27,630 nucleotides of DNA from Duodenibacillus intestinigallinarum. Its GTDB lineage: Bacteria > Pseudomonadota > Gammaproteobacteria > Burkholderiales > Burkholderiaceae_F. A model generated the notes under the pieces. That model made no database searches. It worked only from the letters and a program-made list of their open reading frames with translations, and was not told where the DNA came from. Of the stretch, positions 14,547 to 22,039 are shown piece after piece. Numbering within the stretch: position 1 is the stretch's first letter; each line of letters begins with the position of its first letter. The position numbers and the translations under genes were made by a program. The stretch spans positions 1-27,630 of the forward strand of contig DXAH01000060.1 in the NCBI GenBank assembly GCA_019117105.1. Direction: 5' to 3'.

Positions 14547-15651
14547 ATGGAAGCCGAACGCATCAATCAAATTAACAATCTGTGCGACGACCTTGCTCAC
14601 CGTCTTGCTGAGCTTAGGGGGTATCTTTGACGTCGACCGCAAGGAACGACGCTTAGAAGAAGTCAACCGCGAGGTTGAAAACCCGGCGCTCTGGGACGAT
14701 CCCAAGCGCGCACAGGAAATCAGCAAAGAACAAAAACTTCTTGAAGACCTCGTCGGGAGCTTCAAGCGCTTGAACGCGGGCATCACGGACGCCAAGGAGC
14801 TTTTCAACATGGCCATTGCCGACGAAGATTTCGACGGCGCCGAACTCGTGGCCGAGGAAGTCGAAACCTTCCGCCACGACGTGGAAAAGCTTGAATTCAA
14901 GCGCATGTTCAACAAGCCTCAGGACAGCGCAAACTGCTACATCGAAATCCAGGCCGGCGCCGGCGGCACCGAAGCTCAGGACTGGGCAAGCATGCTCGAG
15001 CGTATGTACTTGCGCTACGCCGAACGCGCCGGATTCTCCGCGAAGCTCACGGAAGAAACCGAAGGCGACGTCGCAGGCATCAAAGGCTGCACGATCTACG
15101 TTCAGGGCGAATGGGCCTACGGCACGCTTCGCACCGAAACGGGCATTCACCGTCTGGTGCGCAAGAGCCCCTTTGACGCCAACGCTCGCCGTCATACGTC
15201 GTTTGCCTCTGTGTACATCTACCCGGAAATCGACGACTCGATCGAAATCACGATCAATCCGGCAGATCTTCGCGTGGACGTCTTCCGCGCTTCGGGCGCC
15301 GGCGGCCAGCACGTGCAGAAGACCGAATCGGCCGTGCGCATCACGCACATTCCCACGGGTGTCGTGACGGTCTGTCAGGACGACCGCAGCCAGCACAACA
15401 ACCGTGAACAGGCTATGCGTCAGTTGAAGGCCAAACTCTACGAGCTCGAACTTCGCAAACGTATGGCCGAGCAGGAAAAGCTCGAGGAAAGCAAGAGCGA
15501 CATTGGCTGGGGTCACCAGATCCGCAGCTACGTGCTCGACCAGAGCCGCGTAAAAGATTTGCGCACCAACGTCGAAACCGGCAACACGGGTGCCGTGCTC
15601 GACGGCGACCTTGATCAATTCATTGAGGCAAGCCTCAAGATGGGCATCTGA
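14547..15651 (+). CDS. prfB: Peptide chain release factor 2, with programmed +1 frameshift
   Basis: Releases peptides at UGA and UAA stop codons. The gene is in two frames: 27 codons from the ATG at 14547 end at an in-frame TGA (14628-14630), and the remaining 340 codons are in the +1 frame from 14629. The join has the classical signal AGGGGGTATCTTTGAC: a Shine-Dalgarno-like AGGGGG (14616-14621), then CTT TGA C. The full product is 367 residues, normal for RF2. The stop-codon-reading tripeptide SPF (RKSPFDANAR) and catalytic GGQ (GAGGQHVQKTES) are present. The annotated span includes the skipped base. lysS follows 23 bp later, a conserved pair. Confidence 0.96.
14616..14631 (+). promoter_or_regulatory. 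prfB: prfB programmed +1 frameshift site
   Basis: AGGGGG, TAT, CTT, TGA, C: internal Shine-Dalgarno, slippery CUU codon and weak UGAC stop context. When RF2 is scarce the ribosome slips +1 on CUU and makes full-length RF2, giving autoregulation. Confidence 0.95.
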
Positions 15652-15674
15652 CCCGTCACAACAAGGATTAAAAA

Positions 15675-17201
15675 ATGAGCGAAAACGAAAAGAAGCAGAC
15701 GCCGGCAGCCGCTGCCGATACCGACGAAAACCACATCATCGCCGAGCGCCGCGCCAAGCTTGCCAAGCTGCGCGAAGAAGGCGTCGCCTACCCCAACGAC
15801 TTCGTGCGCAAGGACCTCTTCGGTGATCTGCGCGCCGAACATGGAGAAAAGTCGCGCGAAGAGCTCGATGAAGCCGCCATCGAAGTGGCCGTCTCCGGCC
15901 GCATGATGCTCAAGCGCGTAATGGGCAAGGCAGCCTTTGCCACCGTGCGCGACTTCACGGGCGAAATGCAGTATTTCGTGACGCCGGCAGACGTCGGCGA
16001 CGAAGCCTACGCGCTTTTCAAGAGCCTCGACTTGGGCGACATCGTTGCCGCCGAAGGCACGCTTTTCCGCACCAACAAGGGCGAGCTCTCGGTGCGCGTC
16101 AAGAAGCTTCGCCTGATGACGAAGTCCATCCGCCCGCTTCCCGACAAGCACAAGGGCCTCACCGACGTCGAAGCCTGCTGCCGTCAGCGCTATACCGACC
16201 TCATCATCAATGAAGAAAGCCGCAAGCGCTTTGCTACGCGCTTTAAGGCCGTAAGCGCCGTTCGCCGCTTCATGGAAGAGCACCGCTTCGTCGAAGTCGA
16301 AACGCCGATGCTCAACCCGATTCCGGGCGGCGCCAACGCCAAACCCTTCATCACGCATCACAACGCGCTCGACATCGATCAGTACCTGCGCATTGCGCCG
16401 GAACTCTATCTCAAGCGTCTTGTGGTGGGCGGCTTTGAACGCGTCTTCGAGCTGAACCGCTGCTTCCGCAACGAAGGCATCGACACACGTCACAACCCCG
16501 AATTCACGACGATCGAGTTCTACGCCACCTACTGGACGTACCGCGATCAGATCGAATTCACGGAAAACCTGTTGCGCTACGTTGCCCGCGAAGCCACCGG
16601 AAGCGAAGTGATCAACTATCAGGGCACCGAAATTGATCTCTCCAAGCCCTTCGATCAGCTCACCCCCGTTCAGGCGATCCTCAAGTACGCTCCGCAGTAC
16701 ACGGAAGAAAACCTCAAGGATGAAGCTTTCCTGCGTAAGGAACTCGCTCGCCTCGGCGCTCCGCAGCGCGATGACGTCGGAATCGGCGCTCTCGTAATGG
16801 CTCTCTTTGAAGAAACCGCCGAAAGCAAGCTCATCCAGCCGACCTTCATCGTCGACTACCCGGTGGAAATCAGCCCGCTTGCGCGCGCTTCCGACACCGA
16901 TCCCACGATGACGGAACGTTTCGAGCTCTTCATCTTCGGTCGTGAAACCGCCAACGGCTTCTCCGAATTGAATGATCCGGAAGATCAGGCCCGCCGCTTT
17001 ATGGCTCAGGCCGAAGCCAAGGCCCACGGCGACGACGAAGCCATGTTCTACGATGCCGACTACATCCGCGCTCTGGAATACGGTCTGCCCCCGACGGCCG
17101 GCTGCGGCATCGGTATCGACCGCTTCGTGATGTTGCTCACGAACGCTTCCACGATTCGTGAAGTGCTGCTCTTCCCTGCAATGCGTCCGGAAGGCTGCTA
17201 A
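15675..17201 (+). CDS. lysS: Lysyl-tRNA synthetase, class II
   Basis: Charges tRNA-Lys. The 508-residue protein has a variable N-terminus, an OB-fold anticodon-binding domain (about residues 70-175), and the class II catalytic core. Motif 1 lies around RRFMEEHRFVEVETPML. Motif 2 is FRNEGIDTRHNPEFT. Motif 3 is GCGIGIDRFVMLLTN near the C-terminus, followed by REVLLFPAMRP. Length matches bacterial LysRS (about 505). A Shine-Dalgarno (AAGGA) precedes the ATG. It is co-transcribed with prfB and ends before the terminator at 17251-17290. Confidence 0.97.
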   Translation: MSENEKKQTPAAAADTDENHIIAERRAKLAKLREEGVAYPNDFVRKDLFGDLRAEHGEKSREELDEAAIEVAVSGRMMLKRVMGKAAFATVRDFTGEMQYFVTPADVGDEAYALFKSLDLGDIVAAEGTLFRTNKGELSVRVKKLRLMTKSIRPLPDKHKGLTDVEACCRQRYTDLIINEESRKRFATRFKAVSAVRRFMEEHRFVEVETPMLNPIPGGANAKPFITHHNALDIDQYLRIAPELYLKRLVVGGFERVFELNRCFRNEGIDTRHNPEFTTIEFYATYWTYRDQIEFTENLLRYVAREATGSEVINYQGTEIDLSKPFDQLTPVQAILKYAPQYTEENLKDEAFLRKELARLGAPQRDDVGIGALVMALFEETAESKLIQPTFIVDYPVEISPLARASDTDPTMTERFELFIFGRETANGFSELNDPEDQARRFMAQAEAKAHGDDEAMFYDADYIRALEYGLPPTAGCGIGIDRFVMLLTNASTIREVLLFPAMRPEGC

Positions 17202-17250
17202 AGAAAAACATCCGGCGACTCTTTTGAAGAATCGCCTTCAGTGACTGCCG

Positions 17251-17290
17251 ACGGCAGACCCGGTTTTGTTGCCGTGGTCTGCCGTTTTCT
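17251..17290 (+). terminator. Intrinsic terminator after lysS
   Basis: ACGGCAGACC (17251-17260) and GGTCTGCCGT (17276-17285) form a perfect 10-bp stem with a 15-nt loop, followed by a T-rich run. It closes prfB-lysS and lies just before the Nudix gene. Confidence 0.88.
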
Positions 17291-17308
17291 TTCGAGAAGG
17301 ATTTTCCC

Positions 17309-18118
17309 GTGCCCACATCTCAGCAAATTGCCGAACTCAAGGCTAAGCTTCAAAACGTCATTTTTGAAAAAGAACCGGACGACACCGTTGTCGTCTTGAC
17401 GGCACCGGGCAACCGAATCGGGCTGATGCAACGTTCCGTTGCCGAACGCATAACGAGCGATGGGCGCTTTGCTGACGATTTCGCGCTACAGGGCGATTCA
17501 CTTGTCGTTTTTCCAAAAATCAAAACGCCGGATCCCCAAGCATTATCCGAAGCCTTTGCCCGCGTGGCGCGTCCCTTGCACGACGCCGGTTACTTCGTGC
17601 AATGGCGCGATGAGCTCCTGAACGTATTCGATCTCGATTCAGGTCATTGCATAGCTTTGGCCGAACGAGGTCTTTTCCGCTTTCTGGGCATGCTCACGAC
17701 ATCTGTCTATGCCGTGGGTACCCGACGCGACGGCCGCGTATTCGTGAGTCTGCGAAGCCGAACGAAGCAAGTGGATCCGGGACTGTGGGATGCTCTTGCA
17801 GCCGGCATGATCTCCGCAAACGAATCGCGAGAAACGGCTGTGGAGCGGGAAATTGCCGAAGAAGCAGGATTGACCTGCGGCTACACGATTGACAGCGGTT
17901 GGACTTGTCTTAAAGTACGTCGTACCGTACCTGAAGGCTGGATGGCCGAAGACGCTTATGTGTGCCGCATAATCGTCGACGACACCGTGACTCCCCGCAA
18001 CCTTGACGGTGAAGTCGAAGAAATTCAATGCGTCACCAAAGATGACCTCTTTGTCATGATTGAGCGCGGTCTAACGCCCGTTGATACGGGTCTCGTTTTT
18101 CTCAATTCGCTCTTGTGA
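17309..18118 (+). CDS. Nudix hydrolase with N-terminal DUF4743-like domain
   Basis: A pyrophosphohydrolase of unknown substrate. The 269-residue protein has an N-terminal domain (about residues 1-130) resembling DUF4743, found in front of some Nudix domains including thiamine-pyrophosphokinase-linked ones. The Nudix fold follows with the full box from Gly166 to Leu188: GMISANE, seven residues, REIAEEAGL, matching GX5EX7REUXEEXGU with all metal-binding glutamates. The GTG at 17309 is supported by GAGAAGG eight bases upstream. It is 12 bp from xth and presumably co-transcribed, which suggests a housekeeping role in nucleotide or cofactor clean-up, but that is inference. Confidence 0.88.
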   Translation: MPTSQQIAELKAKLQNVIFEKEPDDTVVVLTAPGNRIGLMQRSVAERITSDGRFADDFALQGDSLVVFPKIKTPDPQALSEAFARVARPLHDAGYFVQWRDELLNVFDLDSGHCIALAERGLFRFLGMLTTSVYAVGTRRDGRVFVSLRSRTKQVDPGLWDALAAGMISANESRETAVEREIAEEAGLTCGYTIDSGWTCLKVRRTVPEGWMAEDAYVCRIIVDDTVTPRNLDGEVEEIQCVTKDDLFVMIERGLTPVDTGLVFLNSLL

Positions 18119-18130
18119 GGATTTTGTCCC

Positions 18131-18922
18131 GTGAAAATCGCAACTTGGAACGTCAACAGCATTAAGGTGCGCCTCGAGCATCTCATCAAGTGGATGGATC
18201 TCGCCCGGATAGACGCCGTTGTTCTGCAGGAAACGAAAACCGTCGATGAGCTCTTTCCACTTGCAGAACTTCAGGCGGCAGGGTTCGACGCCGTTTTTCT
18301 GGGACAGAAAACCTACAACGGCGTAGCGCTCGTCACGCGCCAGGGCACGATCAGGTCAGTGTCCGACGTGGTCTACAACATCCCCGGCTATCCTGACGAA
18401 CAAAAGCGCATGATCGCCGCCGACATCGAACACGTTTCCGGTACCAAATTGCGTTTTGCGGGCGTCTATGTGCCCAACGGCACCGAACTCGGCAGCAACC
18501 GCTACCTCTACAAGCTCGACTGGATGAGCGCACTGACGACCTGGGTGCGCGAGCAACTGCAGTCGAAGACGCCTCTGGTACTTGCGGGCGACTTCAACGT
18601 AGCGCCGACCGACGCCGACGTCTGGGATCCCGAGGCTTGGAAGGGCAATCTTCTGGTTTCTCCGCCCGAACGAGAGGCATTTGAACGGCTGATCAAAGCC
18701 GGTCTTGTGGACACCTGGTCGCTCGGTCTGCACGCGCCCGAAACCTACAGTTGGTGGGATTATCGCCAGGCCGGTTTTGAAAAGAACCACGGTCTGCGCA
18801 TTGACCACGTTCTCGCCTCCTTCGACATCGCCGAGCGCATCGGGGAAGTCACGATCGATACCGTGCCGCGCGCATGGGAAAAACCGAGCGATCATGCGCC
18901 GGTGGTTGTCGTCATTGATTAA
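18131..18922 (+). CDS. xth: Exodeoxyribonuclease III (AP endonuclease)
   Basis: Cuts DNA at abasic sites and removes 3'-blocking groups in base excision repair. The 263-residue protein is a complete EEP-fold enzyme: ATWNVNSIK with Asn7, LQETKT with Glu34, GDFNVAPTDADVW with Asp154 and Asn156, RIDHVLAS, and the C-terminal SDHAPVVV with Asp254-His255. Length fits the family (about 260). The start is GTG at 18131, with a GAGG overlapping the end of the preceding Nudix gene. No terminator is visible in the 54 bp before the next gene. Confidence 0.96.
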   Translation: MKIATWNVNSIKVRLEHLIKWMDLARIDAVVLQETKTVDELFPLAELQAAGFDAVFLGQKTYNGVALVTRQGTIRSVSDVVYNIPGYPDEQKRMIAADIEHVSGTKLRFAGVYVPNGTELGSNRYLYKLDWMSALTTWVREQLQSKTPLVLAGDFNVAPTDADVWDPEAWKGNLLVSPPEREAFERLIKAGLVDTWSLGLHAPETYSWWDYRQAGFEKNHGLRIDHVLASFDIAERIGEVTIDTVPRAWEKPSDHAPVVVVID

Positions 18923-18976
18923 GCTCCTAGTGCGCTAGTTCTTTGAATGCAGCCTCATTTAGTGCCGAAAAACGAT

Positions 18977-20569
18977 ATGTCCCAAGCTTTTCCCTCCCTT
19001 CCCCTGGGAACATCAACATTCTCCACACTGCGTGCATCCAACGAGATTTACGTAGATAAAACGGCGCTGATTCATTCGCTCGCAGCAACCGGACGAGGAA
19101 AGATTTTTCTCGCACGGCCACGGCGTTTCGGCAAATCCCTGCTCGTTTCAACCTTTGAGTCGCTCTTTGCCAATGGCCTGCGCGATTTCAAAGGACTCTG
19201 CATTGAACAAACCTGGCAAGACAGCCTGTATCCGGTGATTCGCCTTGATTTTTCGCAAATCAAGGCTTTGTCCGAACAAGAACAGTTTTCCGATGCGCTG
19301 AAAAACTATCTGTACAAATCTTTCTCACACCTCGGCTTTGCATATGATCCTTCCAGGACTTCGTTTTTCGCCCAACTCGACTCTTGGTTGCGGCAACAAG
19401 GCCCTAACTCCATTGTCCTTTTGATTGACGAATATGATGCCCCGCTAACAGAGCGTCTGGGAGATACGACCGCATTCAACGCGGTCCGAGACATGCTGAC
19501 GCAGTTTTTTGCCATATTAAAGAGCAACGAAGGCTGTTTGCGCTTTTTCTTCATGACAGGCATCACAAAATTCAGCAATACCAGCATCTTCTCGGCCTTC
19601 AACAACCTCGAGGACATCTCGCTCGATCCGCTGTACGGAACCCTGTTGGGTTATACGGAAGAAGAGATCGTCGACAATTTCGGGATCTATTTGGATTCGT
19701 CTGCTCAAGCGTTATCTCTGAGCGGCGATGAACTCCTCTCGCAACTGAGAATCCACTACAACGGTTTTTGCTTTGACGAGCAAGCCTCGACAAGCGTATA
19801 CTGTCCCTGGTCGGTTCTCAACTTTCTGAAGCGCCCGACCCGCGGCTTTAAAAACTATTGGTACGAGAGCGGCGGCAAACCCTCCGTTCTCATGAGCTAT
19901 TTGAACTCGCACTCCCTAACCGATCCGGTGCAATACAACCGGCCCATTGACCTTAGCTTAGACGATCTGTCTGCTGCGCGAACTTACGCAGACATCTCTG
20001 AAGTTTCCCTTCTGACCCAGACCGGCTACTTGACCATCAAGAACAAAATCTCTGCTCGTTATGTTCAGGTGGGATTCCCCAATCAGGAAGTATCGCTTTC
20101 GATGGGGCGGCTGTACGCCGATGTCCTATTGGGTAATTCGGACAAGTCTCAGATCGGTATTACACGGTTGGCTCAAACACTCGCCGTCGGCAACCTGGAT
20201 GAAATCGTCTCTATCGTCAATCAGGCGTTTAACGCCATGGATTACCACCGATTTTCAGTACGCGACAAAGCATCCTGTCGCAGTTATCTGCAAATCTTAC
20301 TAATCGGGGCCGACCTAGAGCCGGTCGTTGAAATGCACTTAGCCCTAGGCCGTAGCGACATCGAAGTTGATGCTCAAGATCGACACTGGGTTTTCGAAAT
20401 CAAATTTGCAAAAACACAATCCAAAATTCCAACTCTTCTCGACGAAGGCATCACCCAAATCCAAGACCGCCGTTATGGAAAATTGACACATGCTCCCGTA
20501 CTCAAACGCGCTGTGCTGGTCTTCGACCAATCCTCAAGACAATTTGCCGCATGGCAAGAAACTCCATAG
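18977..20569 (+). CDS. AAA-ATPase-like protein with C-terminal PD-(D/E)XK nuclease domain
   Basis: Member of the AAA-ATPase-like (PF09820) plus PD-(D/E)XK (PF08011) family, abundant as paralogues in gut bacteria and of unknown biological role. The N-terminus has LPLGTSTFSTLRASNEIYVDKT, a family signature. A Walker A-like ARPRRFGKS is at about residues 46-54 and a Walker B VLLIDEYDAPL near 145. YNGFCFD is central. The C-terminal nuclease motif is Asp461 in GRSDIEV, then Glu474-Ile-Lys476 in VFEIKFAK. The start is uncertain: ATG at 18977 (chosen, 530 residues) or 18947 (ten more); neither has a good Shine-Dalgarno. Its 3' end overlaps the likely beta-lactamase start by 26 bp. All expected catalytic residues are present. 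Confidence 0.88.
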   Translation: MSQAFPSLPLGTSTFSTLRASNEIYVDKTALIHSLAATGRGKIFLARPRRFGKSLLVSTFESLFANGLRDFKGLCIEQTWQDSLYPVIRLDFSQIKALSEQEQFSDALKNYLYKSFSHLGFAYDPSRTSFFAQLDSWLRQQGPNSIVLLIDEYDAPLTERLGDTTAFNAVRDMLTQFFAILKSNEGCLRFFFMTGITKFSNTSIFSAFNNLEDISLDPLYGTLLGYTEEEIVDNFGIYLDSSAQALSLSGDELLSQLRIHYNGFCFDEQASTSVYCPWSVLNFLKRPTRGFKNYWYESGGKPSVLMSYLNSHSLTDPVQYNRPIDLSLDDLSAARTYADISEVSLLTQTGYLTIKNKISARYVQVGFPNQEVSLSMGRLYADVLLGNSDKSQIGITRLAQTLAVGNLDEIVSIVNQAFNAMDYHRFSVRDKASCRSYLQILLIGADLEPVVEMHLALGRSDIEVDAQDRHWVFEIKFAKTQSKIPTLLDEGITQIQDRRYGKLTHAPVLKRAVLVFDQSSRQFAAWQETP

Positions 20570-21446
20570 CTTAGGAGCTCCCCTGATTGTCTTCTGTCTC
20601 GGTACAGTCGTCATCAGCGGCTGCAGCACTGTCGCAACCGAAACCGCACCGACGAGCAAGGCGTCTCAAGCGGCCATTGTGGCTTTAGAAAAGAAGTACG
20701 ATGCCGCCATCGGCGTGTCACTTCGTGACGCAGAGGGCAAGGTGCTTTTGGAGTGGCGCAGTCGTGAGCGTTTCCCTCTCACCAGCACCGTCAAGGCTCT
20801 GGAATGTGCGCGCGTCTATGAACTGGGACTCGAAAACCACTACGCTCCGATCAAAACCACGCCCATCGTGCCGCATTCTCCCGTCTACGGAAAAGTAGAT
20901 CCCGACACGCAGGTGACTTTGAAGGAAGCCTGCCGCGCCGCTCTGTCTCAGAGCGACAACCGTGCCGCCAACTTCATCTTTGTGCATACCGGCGGACCGA
21001 AGGCATTGACCGAGTGGCTGCGGCAAAAGGGCGACAACACCACCCGCAGCGATCGTCTGGAGCCGGATCTGAATCTGTCCGGCAAAAATGAATACCGCGA
21101 CACAACGACACCGAGCAACGCATCGCTCAATTGGCAGCGTTTCGATACTCAGCTGCCCGAATCGGCTCGCAGCCAATGGCTGGCGGATCTTGCCGCCAAT
21201 CAGATGGCCAGCAATCTGTTCCGTTCGCGCCTCCCGGAAAACTGGACGCTTTACGACCGTTCCGGAGCAGGATCCGATGAATTCTGTGCAACCCGCGCCA
21301 ATCACGCGATTTTGGTCACGGATAAAGGAGTTCGCTACTACGCCGCCGTTCACTTGAAGGCACCGGCCGGAACAAGCATGGAAAAGCGAGACACCATCCT
21401 GCAGCAGGCCATTGAGGTCGTCTACGCCCACTTGCAGAGCCGATAA
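20544..21446 (+). CDS. Class A serine beta-lactamase, predicted lipoprotein, RSG type
   Basis: Hydrolyses beta-lactams by an acyl-enzyme mechanism in the periplasm. From the TTG at 20544 the 300-residue product begins with a basic n-region (HGKKLH), a hydrophobic stretch and a lipobox VISGC with Cys27, so it is probably lipid-anchored. Active-site motifs are all there: Ser81-Thr-Val-Lys84 (SXXK), Ser137-Asp-Asn139 (SDN), Glu173 in EPDLN, YRDTTTP, and Arg239-Ser-Gly241 replacing the usual KTG. RSG is the signature of CARB/PSE carbenicillinases. The start is uncertain: ATG at 20490 would add 18 residues that do not look like a signal peptide. It overlaps the preceding gene, so it may be coupled to it. 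Spectrum cannot be read from sequence. Confidence 0.87.
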   Translation: MPHGKKLHSLGAPLIVFCLGTVVISGCSTVATETAPTSKASQAAIVALEKKYDAAIGVSLRDAEGKVLLEWRSRERFPLTSTVKALECARVYELGLENHYAPIKTTPIVPHSPVYGKVDPDTQVTLKEACRAALSQSDNRAANFIFVHTGGPKALTEWLRQKGDNTTRSDRLEPDLNLSGKNEYRDTTTPSNASLNWQRFDTQLPESARSQWLADLAANQMASNLFRSRLPENWTLYDRSGAGSDEFCATRANHAILVTDKGVRYYAAVHLKAPAGTSMEKRDTILQQAIEVVYAHLQSR

Positions 21447-21451
21447 GAATT

Positions 21452-21471
21452 GAGCGGCATCTCTGCCGCTC
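21452..21471. terminator. Hairpin between beta-lactamase and iscX
   Basis: GAGCGGCA (21452-21459) and TGCCGCTC (21464-21471) form a perfect 8-bp stem with a 4-nt loop, exactly between the convergent ends of the beta-lactamase gene and iscX. T-runs are poor on both sides, so it is a weak intrinsic terminator or a 3'-end stabiliser. Confidence 0.55.
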
Positions 21472-21481
21472 CCTATTGATC

Positions 21482-21679
21482 TCAACGCTCGTCAAGCCAA
21501 GCCTGGAGAATCGCCTCCAGAATCGATTCATTACTCTTTTCCGGATCGTCGTCGAAGTCGGGAAGAGCCAGCACGCGCTCGCGCAATTCGCTCAAGCGCA
21601 GCGTGACGGGATCCAGATCGGGCTCGTTGTCGTAGAGCTCTTCGGCGATGCGCTGCGCATCCTTCCACTTGAGCGTCAT
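21482..21679 (-). CDS. iscX: Fe-S cluster assembly protein IscX
   Basis: Small acidic adaptor that binds IscS and modulates Fe-S assembly, possibly as an iron-sensitive brake. The 65-residue product matches the family: W.DA..IAEELYDNEPDLDPVTL and DDDPEKSNESILEAILQAW. It is the last gene of the isc operon, 3 bp after fdx. Confidence 0.94.
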   Translation of the reverse strand: MTLKWKDAQRIAEELYDNEPDLDPVTLRLSELRERVLALPDFDDDPEKSNESILEAILQAWLDER

Positions 21680-21682
21680 GAC

Positions 21683-22018
21683 CTAGTCCTCATGAACAAG
21701 ATTGCGGTTGTTCTTCGGAATTTCGATCGTGATGTCTTCCGTACCCATCACCGTCTGGCAGGATAAACGAGACAGCGGCGTGCTGCCGAAGGCGTTGTCG
21801 AGCTGATCGTATTCGTCATCGTCGGGCTCGTTCAAAGAATTGAAGCCTTCCTTGACGATCACGTGGCACGTGGCGCAGGCGCAGTTGTATTCGCAGGCAT
21901 GCGGAATCTTGATGCCGGCGGCGTTCAAAGCCTGAGCAAGCTTGGCGCCGGTCTTGACTTCGATGCGGGCGCCTTCGGGACAAAACGTTTCGTTGGGCAA
22001 AATAGTGACAATCGGCAT
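21683..22018 (-). CDS. fdx: Isc-type [2Fe-2S] ferredoxin
   Basis: Electron donor for Fe-S cluster synthesis by IscS/IscU. The 111-residue protein has the cluster ligands Cys42, Cys48, Cys51 (PHACEYNCACATCHV) and Cys87 (SRLSCQTV), the CX5CX2C...C pattern of adrenodoxin-like Isc ferredoxins, plus an extra Cys46 that is also usual in this type. It lies between hscA and iscX with 21 and 3 bp gaps. Confidence 0.95.
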   Translation of the reverse strand: MPIVTILPNETFCPEGARIEVKTGAKLAQALNAAGIKIPHACEYNCACATCHVIVKEGFNSLNEPDDDEYDQLDNAFGSTPLSRLSCQTVMGTEDITIEIPKNNRNLVHED

Positions 22019-22039
22019 TTTCTTGTTTCCGAGTTTGCG

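Noticed and set aside
14350..14628. Extended N-terminus of the prfB second frame
   Set aside because: This upstream part does not resemble RF2; the real start is 14547 with the +1 frameshift.
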